Assembly: GCA_024224815.1 (NCBI GenBank)
Contig: JAAENC010000350.1
Coordinates: 1-64,000 of the forward strand
Direction of reading: 5' to 3'
Source: Chloroflexota bacterium
GTDB lineage: Bacteria; Chloroflexota; Anaerolineae; Anaerolineales; Villigracilaceae
DNA: 64,000 bases
In this document: positions 51,559 through 59,251 of the stretch, in pieces
Position numbering within the stretch: the first letter of the stretch is position 1
How the letters are laid out: every line of letters begins with the position of its first letter
The notes under the pieces: model-generated
The model's database searches: none
Told to the model about the DNA's origin: nothing
Seen by the model: only the letters and a program-made list of their open reading frames with translations
Translations under genes and position numbers: made by a program

Positions 51559-51669
51559 GTTTTTTTTACAGGTCTTGAACCCTCATAGGAGTATAATTCT
51601 CCTGCTATATAGTTCTGTGTTAAGGATTTTGTTTCGCGAAAGATTTATTCAGAAAAGGAAGGTTTTTGA

Positions 51670-52557
51670 ATGAAAGAAATTGCAGTTGCATTAGGCGGTG
51701 GCGGCGCAAGGGGAAACGCCCATATCGGCGTATTGCGCACGCTTGAAAATGCGGGCTATCAAATCTCCGCTATCGCAGGCACAAGTTTTGGCGGTTTGGT
51801 TGCGGCTTTTTATGCAGTAGGCTATTCGCCAGATGAGATAGAAGCTATTTTTGACGGAATAGATCAGAAAAAACTATACGAGCTTGGTTTGCACAATAAA
51901 CCTGCAGTGCTAGGATTAAAGAAAATAGACCAATGGCTCGACGAAAAATTGAAAGGGATGAATTTTGAAGAAACAAGAATCCCCTGTGCCATGACTGCTG
52001 CAAATTTGCTTTGCAGTTGTGAAGTCACCTTGAAATCGGGCGCACTCAAAAACGCGGTCTTGGCTACAATTGCTGTGCCTGGCATTTTTCCGCCCTATAA
52101 GACAGACGAACACTATCTTGTGGATGGCGGCATACTTAATCCCGTTCCTGTTTCTTTGGCGCGAGAGTTAGCGCCCGATCTACCTGTGGTAGCTGTTGCG
52201 CTTACTCAGCCTCTTTCGCCGAGTTCTTCTTATCATTTACCTCTTTCTATTTCTTTGGTGATTCCGGATAGCATCATCAAGCGCATCACACGCTTAAATG
52301 TAGCTCAGGCAATGAATGTTTTTCTGCAATCCGTTGATATGAGCAATAGAACCATTACTGAATTGCGCCTGAAAAATGAGCCACCAGACATTCTAATTCG
52401 ACCTGATGTAGAAGGAATTGGTTTACTTGACGAGGTAGATGTCCCGACTCTTGCTCGCTTGGGCGAGGATGCCACTAAAACAATTTTGCCAGATCTAAAA
52501 CTCGTAATGCGCCGTTCACAAGGCTTTTTTAAGTTCCTCTTTGGAAGGAAAAAATAA
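51670..52557 (+). CDS. patatin-like phospholipase
   Basis: 295 residues. The oxyanion-hole motif LGGGGARGNAHIG at 8-20, nucleophile GTSFGG (Ser39) and the catalytic Asp in VDGGILNP are all intact, typical of the RssA/YchK-type bacterial patatins that hydrolyse lipid esters. AGGAAGG precedes the ATG. Its stop overlaps the start of the next small gene by 4 bases. Confidence 0.92.
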   Translation: MKEIAVALGGGGARGNAHIGVLRTLENAGYQISAIAGTSFGGLVAAFYAVGYSPDEIEAIFDGIDQKKLYELGLHNKPAVLGLKKIDQWLDEKLKGMNFEETRIPCAMTAANLLCSCEVTLKSGALKNAVLATIAVPGIFPPYKTDEHYLVDGGILNPVPVSLARELAPDLPVVAVALTQPLSPSSSYHLPLSISLVIPDSIIKRITRLNVAQAMNVFLQSVDMSNRTITELRLKNEPPDILIRPDVEGIGLLDEVDVPTLARLGEDATKTILPDLKLVMRRSQGFFKFLFGRKK

Positions 52558-52784
52558 TGAGTAGAGATTTACGAAAATATGCTCAACAAACCAGCGTTCA
52601 ACTTGGGGCGGGTGCGCTTTTGGTTCTTTTTATCGTTGGTGATGGTCTGATCTACCTGATTTATGGGAAAGGGGCTGCAATGATGGGGCTACTCTGTCTC
52701 CTTGCCGGCGTTGCGCCTATCCTCATCATTTTGCTTTTTATGAAATTACTAGACTGGGTCGTGAAACGTGCAAATCGAGACTAA
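52557..52784 (+). CDS. small two-helix membrane protein
   Basis: 75 residues with two hydrophobic segments, at about 16-34 and 41-63, and a basic C-terminus. It starts at the ATG overlapping the end of the patatin gene and overlaps the next gene by 17 bp, so it is part of a tight operon. No recognisable family. Possibly a membrane partner of one of its neighbours. Confidence 0.6.
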   Translation: MSRDLRKYAQQTSVQLGAGALLVLFIVGDGLIYLIYGKGAAMMGLLCLLAGVAPILIILLFMKLLDWVVKRANRD

Positions 52785-53436
52785 GGCCATAGTGCTTGAC
52801 CAATTTGGCTGGACATTTCGCATTCGCCCTCAGGCTGAAGATGCTAGCCGCACCCTGCTCCTTTTGCACGGCTGGACAGGCGATGAGAATTCGATGTCGA
52901 GCTTCACACGAAATATCTCTTCAGATTATGCGCTTATTTCTCCCCGCGCGCCTTATTCTGCGCCAGCGGATAAGGGCGGATACTCCTGGAGAGAAATTAA
53001 ACCCGGCACATGGGGATCGCCAACCCTCGAAGAGCTGCATCTTGCCGCAGATTCCCTCGTCTCGCTCGTGGATAAATGGCAGGATTCCGTTAAAATAACA
53101 TCCCCCACTTTTGACATCGTGGGGTTTAGCCAAGGAGCAGCGCTGGCGACGACGATTGCGGCTCTTCACCCCTCTCGTGTAGATAAAGTCGCTGTTCTTT
53201 CTAGCTTTATCCCGCCCGGCGTGGATTCTGTTTTGCGACCAAATCTTCTAGGCAATATTCGTTTTTTCTGGGCGCATGGCAATAATGACGAATTGATTCC
53301 TGTTGAGCGAGGCTTGGCCTCGATAAAGTTACTGGAAAAAGCGGGAGCAGATGTGCTTTTATGCCAGGCAGATGTCGGGCATAGAGTCAGCAAAGATTGT
53401 CGCCGCGCTTTGGATGCTTTTTTGAACGAAAAATAA
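52768..53436 (+). CDS. alpha/beta-hydrolase (carboxylesterase type)
   Basis: 222 residues from a GTG that overlaps the previous gene. It resembles the YpfH/phospholipase-carboxylesterase family: LLLHGWTGDENSM (oxyanion), GFSQGAALATTIAAL (Ser nucleophile in GFSQG), WAHGNNDELIPV (Asp) and VGHRVS (His). Cytoplasmic, probably an acyl esterase. It closes the patatin operon. Confidence 0.88.
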   Translation: MQIETKAIVLDQFGWTFRIRPQAEDASRTLLLLHGWTGDENSMSSFTRNISSDYALISPRAPYSAPADKGGYSWREIKPGTWGSPTLEELHLAADSLVSLVDKWQDSVKITSPTFDIVGFSQGAALATTIAALHPSRVDKVAVLSSFIPPGVDSVLRPNLLGNIRFFWAHGNNDELIPVERGLASIKLLEKAGADVLLCQADVGHRVSKDCRRALDAFLNEK

Positions 53437-53553
53437 GCGTAAGAAAAAATGCTCTATCCCCATCATCTATAGTATGCATTTCTCACGTTTGACTCATTTC
53501 TTTATGGTATCCTTGCCACGTTCATTTATCGGTATACATTGAAGGTAATTTAA

Positions 53554-54651
53554 ATGAAAAAACTTTCTCGACGAGATTTTCTAAAATTAACGGGAGCCAG
53601 TTTGGGGGCAATGGCGTTCCGGCGTTTTGAGGGAATTTATCCCTCTGGCAGCTATGAATTCCCCGAAGGCGATAAGTTGGGGCGGGTATCCGTCACGCCT
53701 TATTTTTATGCTACAGAGGTAAAGGCTTCTCCTGATTATACTGCCGCGACTGTGGCAACGCTTCCTGAAGATACGATCGTTGTCTGGATGCGTGAAGTTG
53801 TTGGAACGGCGCACTATAGCCAGAGCAAACGCTGGGTCGAAACACCAGAGGGTTTTGTCTATTATCCCCATTTGCAGCCTGTTTATAATCATGTCAATAT
53901 CCCGATGGCGACTTTGCCCGAAGGTAAAAGCGGTTTTTGGGCAGAAGTGACTGTCCCTTACGTAGATTTGCACCCACTGAGCAGTTCTGTTTCTTCGCCA
54001 AGTTTTAGCTATATTATGTCTTTGGGGCAATCCCCGCGCTTGTATTACAGCCAGGTTATTTGGATTGATGGCATCAAAGAAGAAGGTGGGAAGACTTATT
54101 ATCGTTTTAATGAAGATTTAGGCCACGGTTATGGCTATGGAGATATATTCTGGGCAGATGCGACAGCTTTTCGGATGATTACAGAGGCCGAAGTTGCCCC
54201 GCTTAGCCCGGATATAGACCCGGCTTTGAAAAAGATCGTTGCTGATGTGACTTATCAGACTCTTTCCTGTTACGAAGGAGAGCGGGAAGTCTTTTTCTGC
54301 CGAATGTCGAGCGGCGCAGGCGATTTTAATACGCCAGTTGGCTCTTTATATACCTGGTGGAAGACTTTCTCTATTCATATGTCTGCAAATACCGCTTCGG
54401 ATAGCGGTTATGACACAGCAGGCGTTTCCTGGCCTACTTTTATTAGTGGGGCTGGCGTCGCTATACATTCTGTTTTTTGGCATAGCGATTATGGTGTCAA
54501 ACGATCACATGGCTGTATTAACGTGACGCCAGATGCCGCGAAATGGATATTTCGCTGGACATCGCCACATGTTTCGCTAGACCAGAGCGAGATCAAAATG
54601 ACATGGCCCGATGTCGGCACAGAAGTTAGCGTTGTTGAACGAAAATTTTAA
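53554..54651 (+). CDS. Tat-exported L,D-transpeptidase (YkuD), copy 2
   Basis: 365 residues. Twin-arginine signal SRRDFLK at 5-11. Middle region VSVTPYFYATEVKASPDYTAATVATLPEDTIVVW is SH3-like. The YkuD domain ends with IHSVFWHSDYGVKRSHGCINVTPDAAKWIFRW, catalytic Cys in SHGCIN. It parallels the product of 23717-24754 and probably makes 3-3 cross-links or attaches proteins. AAGGTAA precedes the ATG. Two such genes in one segment fit an L,D-transpeptidase-rich wall. Confidence 0.9.
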   Translation: MKKLSRRDFLKLTGASLGAMAFRRFEGIYPSGSYEFPEGDKLGRVSVTPYFYATEVKASPDYTAATVATLPEDTIVVWMREVVGTAHYSQSKRWVETPEGFVYYPHLQPVYNHVNIPMATLPEGKSGFWAEVTVPYVDLHPLSSSVSSPSFSYIMSLGQSPRLYYSQVIWIDGIKEEGGKTYYRFNEDLGHGYGYGDIFWADATAFRMITEAEVAPLSPDIDPALKKIVADVTYQTLSCYEGEREVFFCRMSSGAGDFNTPVGSLYTWWKTFSIHMSANTASDSGYDTAGVSWPTFISGAGVAIHSVFWHSDYGVKRSHGCINVTPDAAKWIFRWTSPHVSLDQSEIKMTWPDVGTEVSVVERKF

Positions 54652-54685
54652 TTGAAAATTTCAAATTTTATAACGAGGTACTACT

Positions 54686-55405
54686 ATGGATTTGAGTAAT
54701 ATTACGATCGGCCTATCTTTTCTTGCGGGCTTGGCATCCTTTCTTTCCCCCTGCGTTTTCTCGCTTGTTCCCGCCTATGTTGGGTATCTAAGCGGTCGTG
54801 CAGCCGGCGGCGAAGGTGATGCAAACAACAAACTTGTTACCTTTTCACATGGCGTAGCTTTTGTTCTTGGCTTTAGCATCGTTTTTATTCTTTTGGGTGT
54901 TGCTGCCTCTGCTTTTGGCGGTTTGTTATACGATATCCGTATCTGGCTGGCAAAGATTGGTGGGATTGTGGTTGTTATTTTTGGTTTGCATATGATCGGC
55001 GTTTATCGCATCCCCTTCTTGGAATATGATACCCGTGTACAGGAACTTCCTGACCCCAAGTGGGGATATTTATCATCTGTGATGCTGGGCGTTTTCTTCT
55101 CAGCCGGTTGGTCTCCTTGTGTTGGTCCTGTTTTGGGCGCGATTTTGACCCTTGCTATTAACGGTGGCGATATAGGGCAGGGAGCAACTTTGCTCACCGC
55201 TTATTCTGCTGGTTTGGCAATTCCCTTCCTTATCGCGGCACTGGGAATCGGCTGGGTTGGCGCAACTTTACGCAAATATGGCAAAGCCATGCATTATGTT
55301 GAAATTGCAATGGGTGTAATTCTTGTTATTGTCGGCATCATGCTTTTCTCCGGCACTTTCGAATTACTCGCTCGTTACGGCACCTTTGTAGATTTTGGAT
55401 TATAA
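54686..55405 (+). CDS. ccdA: CcdA-type thiol-disulfide transporter
   Basis: 239 residues with six hydrophobic segments. The conserved Cys pair lies in FLSPCVFSLVPAYVGYLSG (about residue 23) and SAGWSPCVGPVLGAIL (about 145), each with the Pro-rich surroundings that define CcdA/DsbD. It carries reducing equivalents across the membrane to exported thioredoxins. The next gene (TlpA) starts 9 bp downstream, a standard pairing. Confidence 0.93.
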   Translation: MDLSNITIGLSFLAGLASFLSPCVFSLVPAYVGYLSGRAAGGEGDANNKLVTFSHGVAFVLGFSIVFILLGVAASAFGGLLYDIRIWLAKIGGIVVVIFGLHMIGVYRIPFLEYDTRVQELPDPKWGYLSSVMLGVFFSAGWSPCVGPVLGAILTLAINGGDIGQGATLLTAYSAGLAIPFLIAALGIGWVGATLRKYGKAMHYVEIAMGVILVIVGIMLFSGTFELLARYGTFVDFGL

Positions 55406-55414
55406 AAATAACTC

Positions 55415-55966
55415 TTGGCCCAAAGAAAACCCTTTTCGATTTGGATAGCAATTACCATCAGCACAGTGATTTGTATAATCACTGTGCTGTCTTTGGGATT
55501 CTTCAAATTGCTAAAGGATAAACCCTCAGCACTCGTTGTATACCCACAATTTCGCGGAAGTCCCGCTCCTGATTTTGACTTGCCCTCGTTAAATGGAGAG
55601 AATCTCAAACTGAGCGATTTGCGCGGCAAAGCCGTTCTGATCAACTTCTGGACAGTTTGGTGTGGTCCGTGCAAAGAAGAAATGCCCCTTCTTGAATCTC
55701 TCTCTAAAAAACATAGCGAAAACCTAATCGTTCTCGCGATCAACGAAGGGGATTCTGCGACAGATGCTGAAAAATTTCTGCAAGAAGAAAATTTAAAAAT
55801 AACAGTCCTGCTCGATGAAAACCGTAAAATTGGTGATGAATATAAACTTGGGGGCTATCCAACCAGCATCTTTATTGACGAAGAAGGCATTATTCAAGCA
55901 ATTTATCTTGGAGAAATGTCTCAGAAAGAGTTAAAAAGAAATCTGCGCCTTATAGGAATTAAATAA
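55415..55966 (+). CDS. TlpA/ResA-like membrane-anchored thioredoxin
   Basis: 183 residues from a TTG at 55415; no better start and no clear ribosome-binding site. One N-terminal membrane anchor (about 8-29). Thioredoxin fold of the AhpC/TSA-Redoxin type with active site TVWCGPCKEE and cis-Pro in GGYPTSIFI. The preceding region GSPAPDFDLPSLNGENLKLSDLRGKAVLINFW is typical of TlpA. Probably reduced by CcdA outside the membrane, for cytochrome c or other disulfide tasks. Ends overlapping the next start by 1 bp. Confidence 0.9.
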   Translation: MAQRKPFSIWIAITISTVICIITVLSLGFFKLLKDKPSALVVYPQFRGSPAPDFDLPSLNGENLKLSDLRGKAVLINFWTVWCGPCKEEMPLLESLSKKHSENLIVLAINEGDSATDAEKFLQEENLKITVLLDENRKIGDEYKLGGYPTSIFIDEEGIIQAIYLGEMSQKELKRNLRLIGIK

Positions 55967-56988
55967 TGGTAAATATCACGCTCTATACGAGAAAAAACTG
56001 CCATCTCTGCGATGATGTCAAAGCCGAGCTCGAAGCTTTGCAAGAAAAATACCCTCACCGCCTTGCTGAAATAGATATAGAGAGTGACCCCGCTCTTCTT
56101 GCAGCACATAAAGAGACAATTCCCGTCATCGAAGTCGGCCCTTATATTCTTAGAGCACCTATCAGCAAACAGGATTTAGCGATGACCGTCGGTGCTGCAA
56201 TTGATCGCCAAGACCAACTTGAAAGAACAGGCGATGACCTTTATCGAAAACGCACCAAACGGGGAAATACCTTCTCCGGCGCAGACAAATTCTCCTATTG
56301 GATTTCTCGACAATATATGCTGGTAGTTAGCCTAGCGCTTCTTTTTTATGTCGGACTTCCTGTTCTTGCTCCGGTTCTCATGAAAGCTGGCGCAACAACT
56401 CCAGCCAATATTATCTATAAAATCTACAGCCCTCTTTGTCATCAATTCGGATTTCGCTCTTTCTTTCTCTTTGGGGAGCAGCCTTATTATCCCCTCACGG
56501 AAACAGGCCTTGCGGGAGAAGGAACAAACCTTGTTGATTTTGAAAGCGCATCTGGCATAACCCACATCCACGATGCCAGCAGTCAAAGCCGCTGGGATGC
56601 CCGCAATTATGTAGGAGATGAAAGCGTCGGCTATAAAATGGCCCTCTGCGAAAGAGATATTGCCATTTATGGCGCAATGCTCCTTTTTTCTCTTATCTTT
56701 TGGTTAACGGGAAAACGTCTCCCACCTTTACATTGGGCACTTTGGCTACTTCTTGGCCTCGGCCCTATCGGGCTAGATGGTTTTTCTCAACTCATCAGCC
56801 AATTCGAAATATCCTTCTTTGATAGCTTTTTGCCTTATCGTGAGAGCACACCTTTTTTGCGCACAATGACGGGCTTCCTCTTTGGTTTTTCAACGGCTTG
56901 GTTTGGTATTCCCTATATCGAAGAGAGCATGCGCGAAACTCGGCAGATTTTCATCAAAAAACTTGCTGTCATCAACGCGCGGAAATAA
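55966..56988 (+). CDS. glutaredoxin-like domain fused to DUF2085 membrane domain
   Basis: 340 residues in two parts. Residues 1-85 are glutaredoxin-like: ITLYTRKNCHLCDDVKAELE with CHLC at 13-16 and cis-Pro in ETIPVIEVG. Residues ~105-330 are polytopic, four or more hydrophobic segments, with SPLCHQFGFRSFF, CERDIAIYGAML and GLGPIGLDGFSQ, the DUF2085 pattern. It is the third gene of the ccdA-tlpA operon. Fusion and context suggest a membrane redox role. pgeF follows after 3 bp. Confidence 0.8.
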   Translation: MVNITLYTRKNCHLCDDVKAELEALQEKYPHRLAEIDIESDPALLAAHKETIPVIEVGPYILRAPISKQDLAMTVGAAIDRQDQLERTGDDLYRKRTKRGNTFSGADKFSYWISRQYMLVVSLALLFYVGLPVLAPVLMKAGATTPANIIYKIYSPLCHQFGFRSFFLFGEQPYYPLTETGLAGEGTNLVDFESASGITHIHDASSQSRWDARNYVGDESVGYKMALCERDIAIYGAMLLFSLIFWLTGKRLPPLHWALWLLLGLGPIGLDGFSQLISQFEISFFDSFLPYRESTPFLRTMTGFLFGFSTAWFGIPYIEESMRETRQIFIKKLAVINARK

Positions 56989-56991
56989 TCT

Positions 56992-57771
56992 ATGTCTTTT
57001 TTCAAGAACGAAGGGGTTCGCTACTTCCAGTTTCAGAATTTCCCAGATTCAATCGTCCACGCGGTTTTTACGCGACAAGGCGGCATTAGCCCCGCTCCCT
57101 GGGATTCGCTAAATGTTGGCGGAAGTGTTGGGGACGCCCTCCCGAACGTGCGTGAGAATCGGATCCGAGCATTTACCGCGCTAAAACGCGATCCCGAATC
57201 CATTTTTGACCTTTGGCAGGTTCACGGTACTCGAGCAGTTCTTGCCAGTGAACCTCGAGAGCCTAATTCCCATGAAGATAAGGGTGATATTATCTTTACA
57301 GATGACCCAAAAATAACCCTTTTCATGCGTTTTGCCGATTGCACCCCTTTACTCTTCTCTGATAAAACTCTCGGTATTGTCGGCATCGCCCACGCTGGCT
57401 GGCAGGGAACGGTTTTGGGCGTTGCTACTGCCGCAATTAAAGCGATGCAAGAAAAATATGACTCAAAGCCAGAAAATATTCAGGCGGCGATCGGCCCATC
57501 CATTGGCGTTGATCATTATGAAGTTGGCGAAAATGTGATCGAGCAAGTTCGCGCAAATTTTGGTCAAGATGCAGAATCTCTATTGCCAAAATTCGGTGAG
57601 CGCAGACATTTTGATATGTTAGCGGCCAATCGTATACAGCTTGAAAAAACAGGCGTTGAGCAGATTGAAGCCGCAAATCTTTGCACAGCATGCCATCTCG
57701 ATGACTGGTATTCCCATCGTGCCGAAAAAGGAAAGACAGGGCGCTTTGGGACGATGATCGCATTGAAATAA
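56992..57771 (+). CDS. pgeF: laccase-domain purine nucleoside phosphorylase-like protein (YfiH)
   Basis: 259 residues. The family (polyphenol oxidase/YfiH, PgeF) binds zinc through Cys and His: FADCTPLLFSD, GIAHAGWQGTV, AIGPSIGVDHYEV and CTACHLDDWYSHR carry them. Members correct peptidoglycan (L-Ser edit) or act as adenosine phosphorylase. It starts 3 bp after the glutaredoxin-DUF2085 gene. Classical gene order pgeF-yggS-yggT-yggU continues downstream, interrupted by a repeat. Confidence 0.93.
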   Translation: MSFFKNEGVRYFQFQNFPDSIVHAVFTRQGGISPAPWDSLNVGGSVGDALPNVRENRIRAFTALKRDPESIFDLWQVHGTRAVLASEPREPNSHEDKGDIIFTDDPKITLFMRFADCTPLLFSDKTLGIVGIAHAGWQGTVLGVATAAIKAMQEKYDSKPENIQAAIGPSIGVDHYEVGENVIEQVRANFGQDAESLLPKFGERRHFDMLAANRIQLEKTGVEQIEAANLCTACHLDDWYSHRAEKGKTGRFGTMIALK

Positions 57772-57787
57772 TAAATATCGTGCTCTA

Positions 57788-57832
57788 GCCGCCGAGGACG
57801 GCGGCGCGTTTTTAAAGTAGTCTGCGTCGAGA
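57788..57832. repeat. dispersed palindromic repeat, family B copy 2
   Basis: GCCGCCGAGGACGGCGGCG stem-loop, then GTTTTTAAAGTAGTCTGCGTCGAGAG. The order matches 33477-33527, except that the four-base loop is the complement (AGGA instead of TCCT). It lies directly before the yggS start. Confidence 0.6.
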
Positions 57833-57839
57833 GAAAAAT

Positions 57840-58571
57840 ATGATAGATCAATCACTTGTTAAAAAAATTCAAGAAAATTATCAAAAGACTCTGTCTAAAA
57901 TAGAGGATGCGATTGAAATTTCAGGGTGTGAGCCGAACTCTGTTAAATTAGTCGTTGTTACTAAAAAACAGCCTGTATCTTTAGTCGAGGCGGCTATTGC
58001 GGCGGGAGTGAAAACCCTTGGGGAAAACTACCCTGAAGAAGCTGTTAAGAAGATGCAATCTTTGGGAGAAAAATCTACGGTAGAATGGCACATGATCGGG
58101 CACGTACAGAGCCGAAAGGCATCTTTGGTGGCTGGGAATTTTGCTCTTTTACACTCTCTGGATCGGTTAAAAACTGCTCGCCGTCTTGATCGTTTTTCTG
58201 CTGAGCTTGGGCGAAAGCTGCCCGTTTTGTTGGAATTCAACGTCGGCGGCGAAAGCTCTAAGCATGGCTGGGATGCTTCGGATGAATCTCGCTGGGAAGA
58301 GCTTCTTCCTGATGTGGAAGAAATTCTTTTATTAGACAATCTTGAAGCACAAGGCTTAATGACGATGCCTCCGTTTTTTAGTGATGCTGAGTTAGCTCGT
58401 CCGTATTTTCGTCAGTTGCGGCGATTGCGGGATTATTTTAGAGACCGGTATCCGCAAGTTAAATGGGAGCAACTTTCCATGGGGACGAGTGGCGATTTTC
58501 ACATCGCCGTTGAAGAAGGGGCAACGATCGTTCGGGTGGGGCAAGCGATTGTAGGTTCACGTCCCCGTTGA
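57840..58571 (+). CDS. yggS: PLP-homeostasis protein YggS (PLPBP)
   Basis: 243 residues, single-domain alanine-racemase barrel. PLP Lys in LVVVTKKQP (about residue 39-40), then GENYPEEAVKKM, WHMIGHVQSRK, LEFNVGGESSKHGW, LMTMPPF and LSMGTSGDFHIAVEEGATIVRVG. The family buffers pyridoxal phosphate. It precedes yggT and yggU, the usual order. A family B repeat separates it from pgeF and may supply its leader. Confidence 0.93.
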   Translation: MIDQSLVKKIQENYQKTLSKIEDAIEISGCEPNSVKLVVVTKKQPVSLVEAAIAAGVKTLGENYPEEAVKKMQSLGEKSTVEWHMIGHVQSRKASLVAGNFALLHSLDRLKTARRLDRFSAELGRKLPVLLEFNVGGESSKHGWDASDESRWEELLPDVEEILLLDNLEAQGLMTMPPFFSDAELARPYFRQLRRLRDYFRDRYPQVKWEQLSMGTSGDFHIAVEEGATIVRVGQAIVGSRPR

Positions 58572-58586
58572 ATTTTTGGAGAACTA

Positions 58587-58856
58587 ATGATCATTGTTTT
58601 TTTGATTAACTTAATTAATATTGCTACTCAACTTCTTGTCCTATTGATAATTCTTTCTGCTGTGTTATCATATTTTATGTCCCCTTTTCATCCGGTGCGA
58701 GAAACTATTGATCGCATTGTTGAGCCGATGCTGATGCCGATTCGGCGCGTTGTACCGCTTGTTGGGATGTTTGATCTTAGTCCTTTGGTTTTATATTTTT
58801 TGATCAGGGCGTTATCTTGGGCATTGATTAATTTTTTATCCGCATTACCGCATTAA
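58587..58856 (+). CDS. YggT family membrane protein
   Basis: 89 residues with two hydrophobic segments. Typical YggT sequence: ILSAVLSYFMSPFHPVRETIDRIVEPMLMPIRRVVPLVGMFDLSPLVLYFLI. GGAG precedes the ATG. Role unknown, often beside yggS and cell-division genes. Confidence 0.9.
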   Translation: MIIVFLINLINIATQLLVLLIILSAVLSYFMSPFHPVRETIDRIVEPMLMPIRRVVPLVGMFDLSPLVLYFLIRALSWALINFLSALPH

Positions 58857-58869
58857 TTGAGGTGAAATT

Positions 58870-59178
58870 ATGTCTTCTCGTAAATACAAATTGCATGACG
58901 GACAATCTGGCGCGGCATTAACGGTGCGCTTAACCGCAAAGGCAAGTCGAAATGCTGTTGCTGGCATTTTGGAGGATGGAACGATTAAGATTCATGTAAC
59001 CGCAAGTCCTGATAAGGGACAAGATAATATGGCCATGACGAAATTGCTTGCAGGCGTTTTGAGTATTCCTGAAAAGGATGTGGCTATTATTGCCGGGGAA
59101 ACGGGGCGTGATAAATTGGTCTCAATTTTATCTTTGGACGCCGCTGCAGTGACAAAGCGAATTCGAGAACATATTTAG
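58870..59178 (+). CDS. DUF167 (YggU) family protein
   Basis: 102 residues. VRLTAKASRNAVAGILEDGTIKIHVTASPDKGQDNMAMTKLLAGVLSIPEKDVAIIAGETGRDKLVSI matches the DUF167/YggU fold (usually PKGK.. ANKAL here replaced by PDKGQDNMAM). Function unknown. Last gene of the run before a strong terminator. Confidence 0.92.
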   Translation: MSSRKYKLHDGQSGAALTVRLTAKASRNAVAGILEDGTIKIHVTASPDKGQDNMAMTKLLAGVLSIPEKDVAIIAGETGRDKLVSILSLDAAAVTKRIREHI

Positions 59179-59190
59179 TTAGTTTTTATT

Positions 59191-59232
59191 AAAAAAAGGT
59201 CGAGCATTTTAAAAATGCTCGACCTTTTTTTG
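59191..59232. terminator. bidirectional terminator
   Basis: Perfect stem AAAAAGGTCGAGCATTT / AAATGCTCGACCTTTTT between convergent genes. Confidence 0.93.
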
Positions 59233-59251
59233 TTTTTTAAAGCGGGATTTT

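Noticed and set aside
55406-55414. Frameshift between ccdA and tlpA
   Set aside because: Separate complete domains, each with its own membrane anchor; the TTG start after 9 bp is enough.
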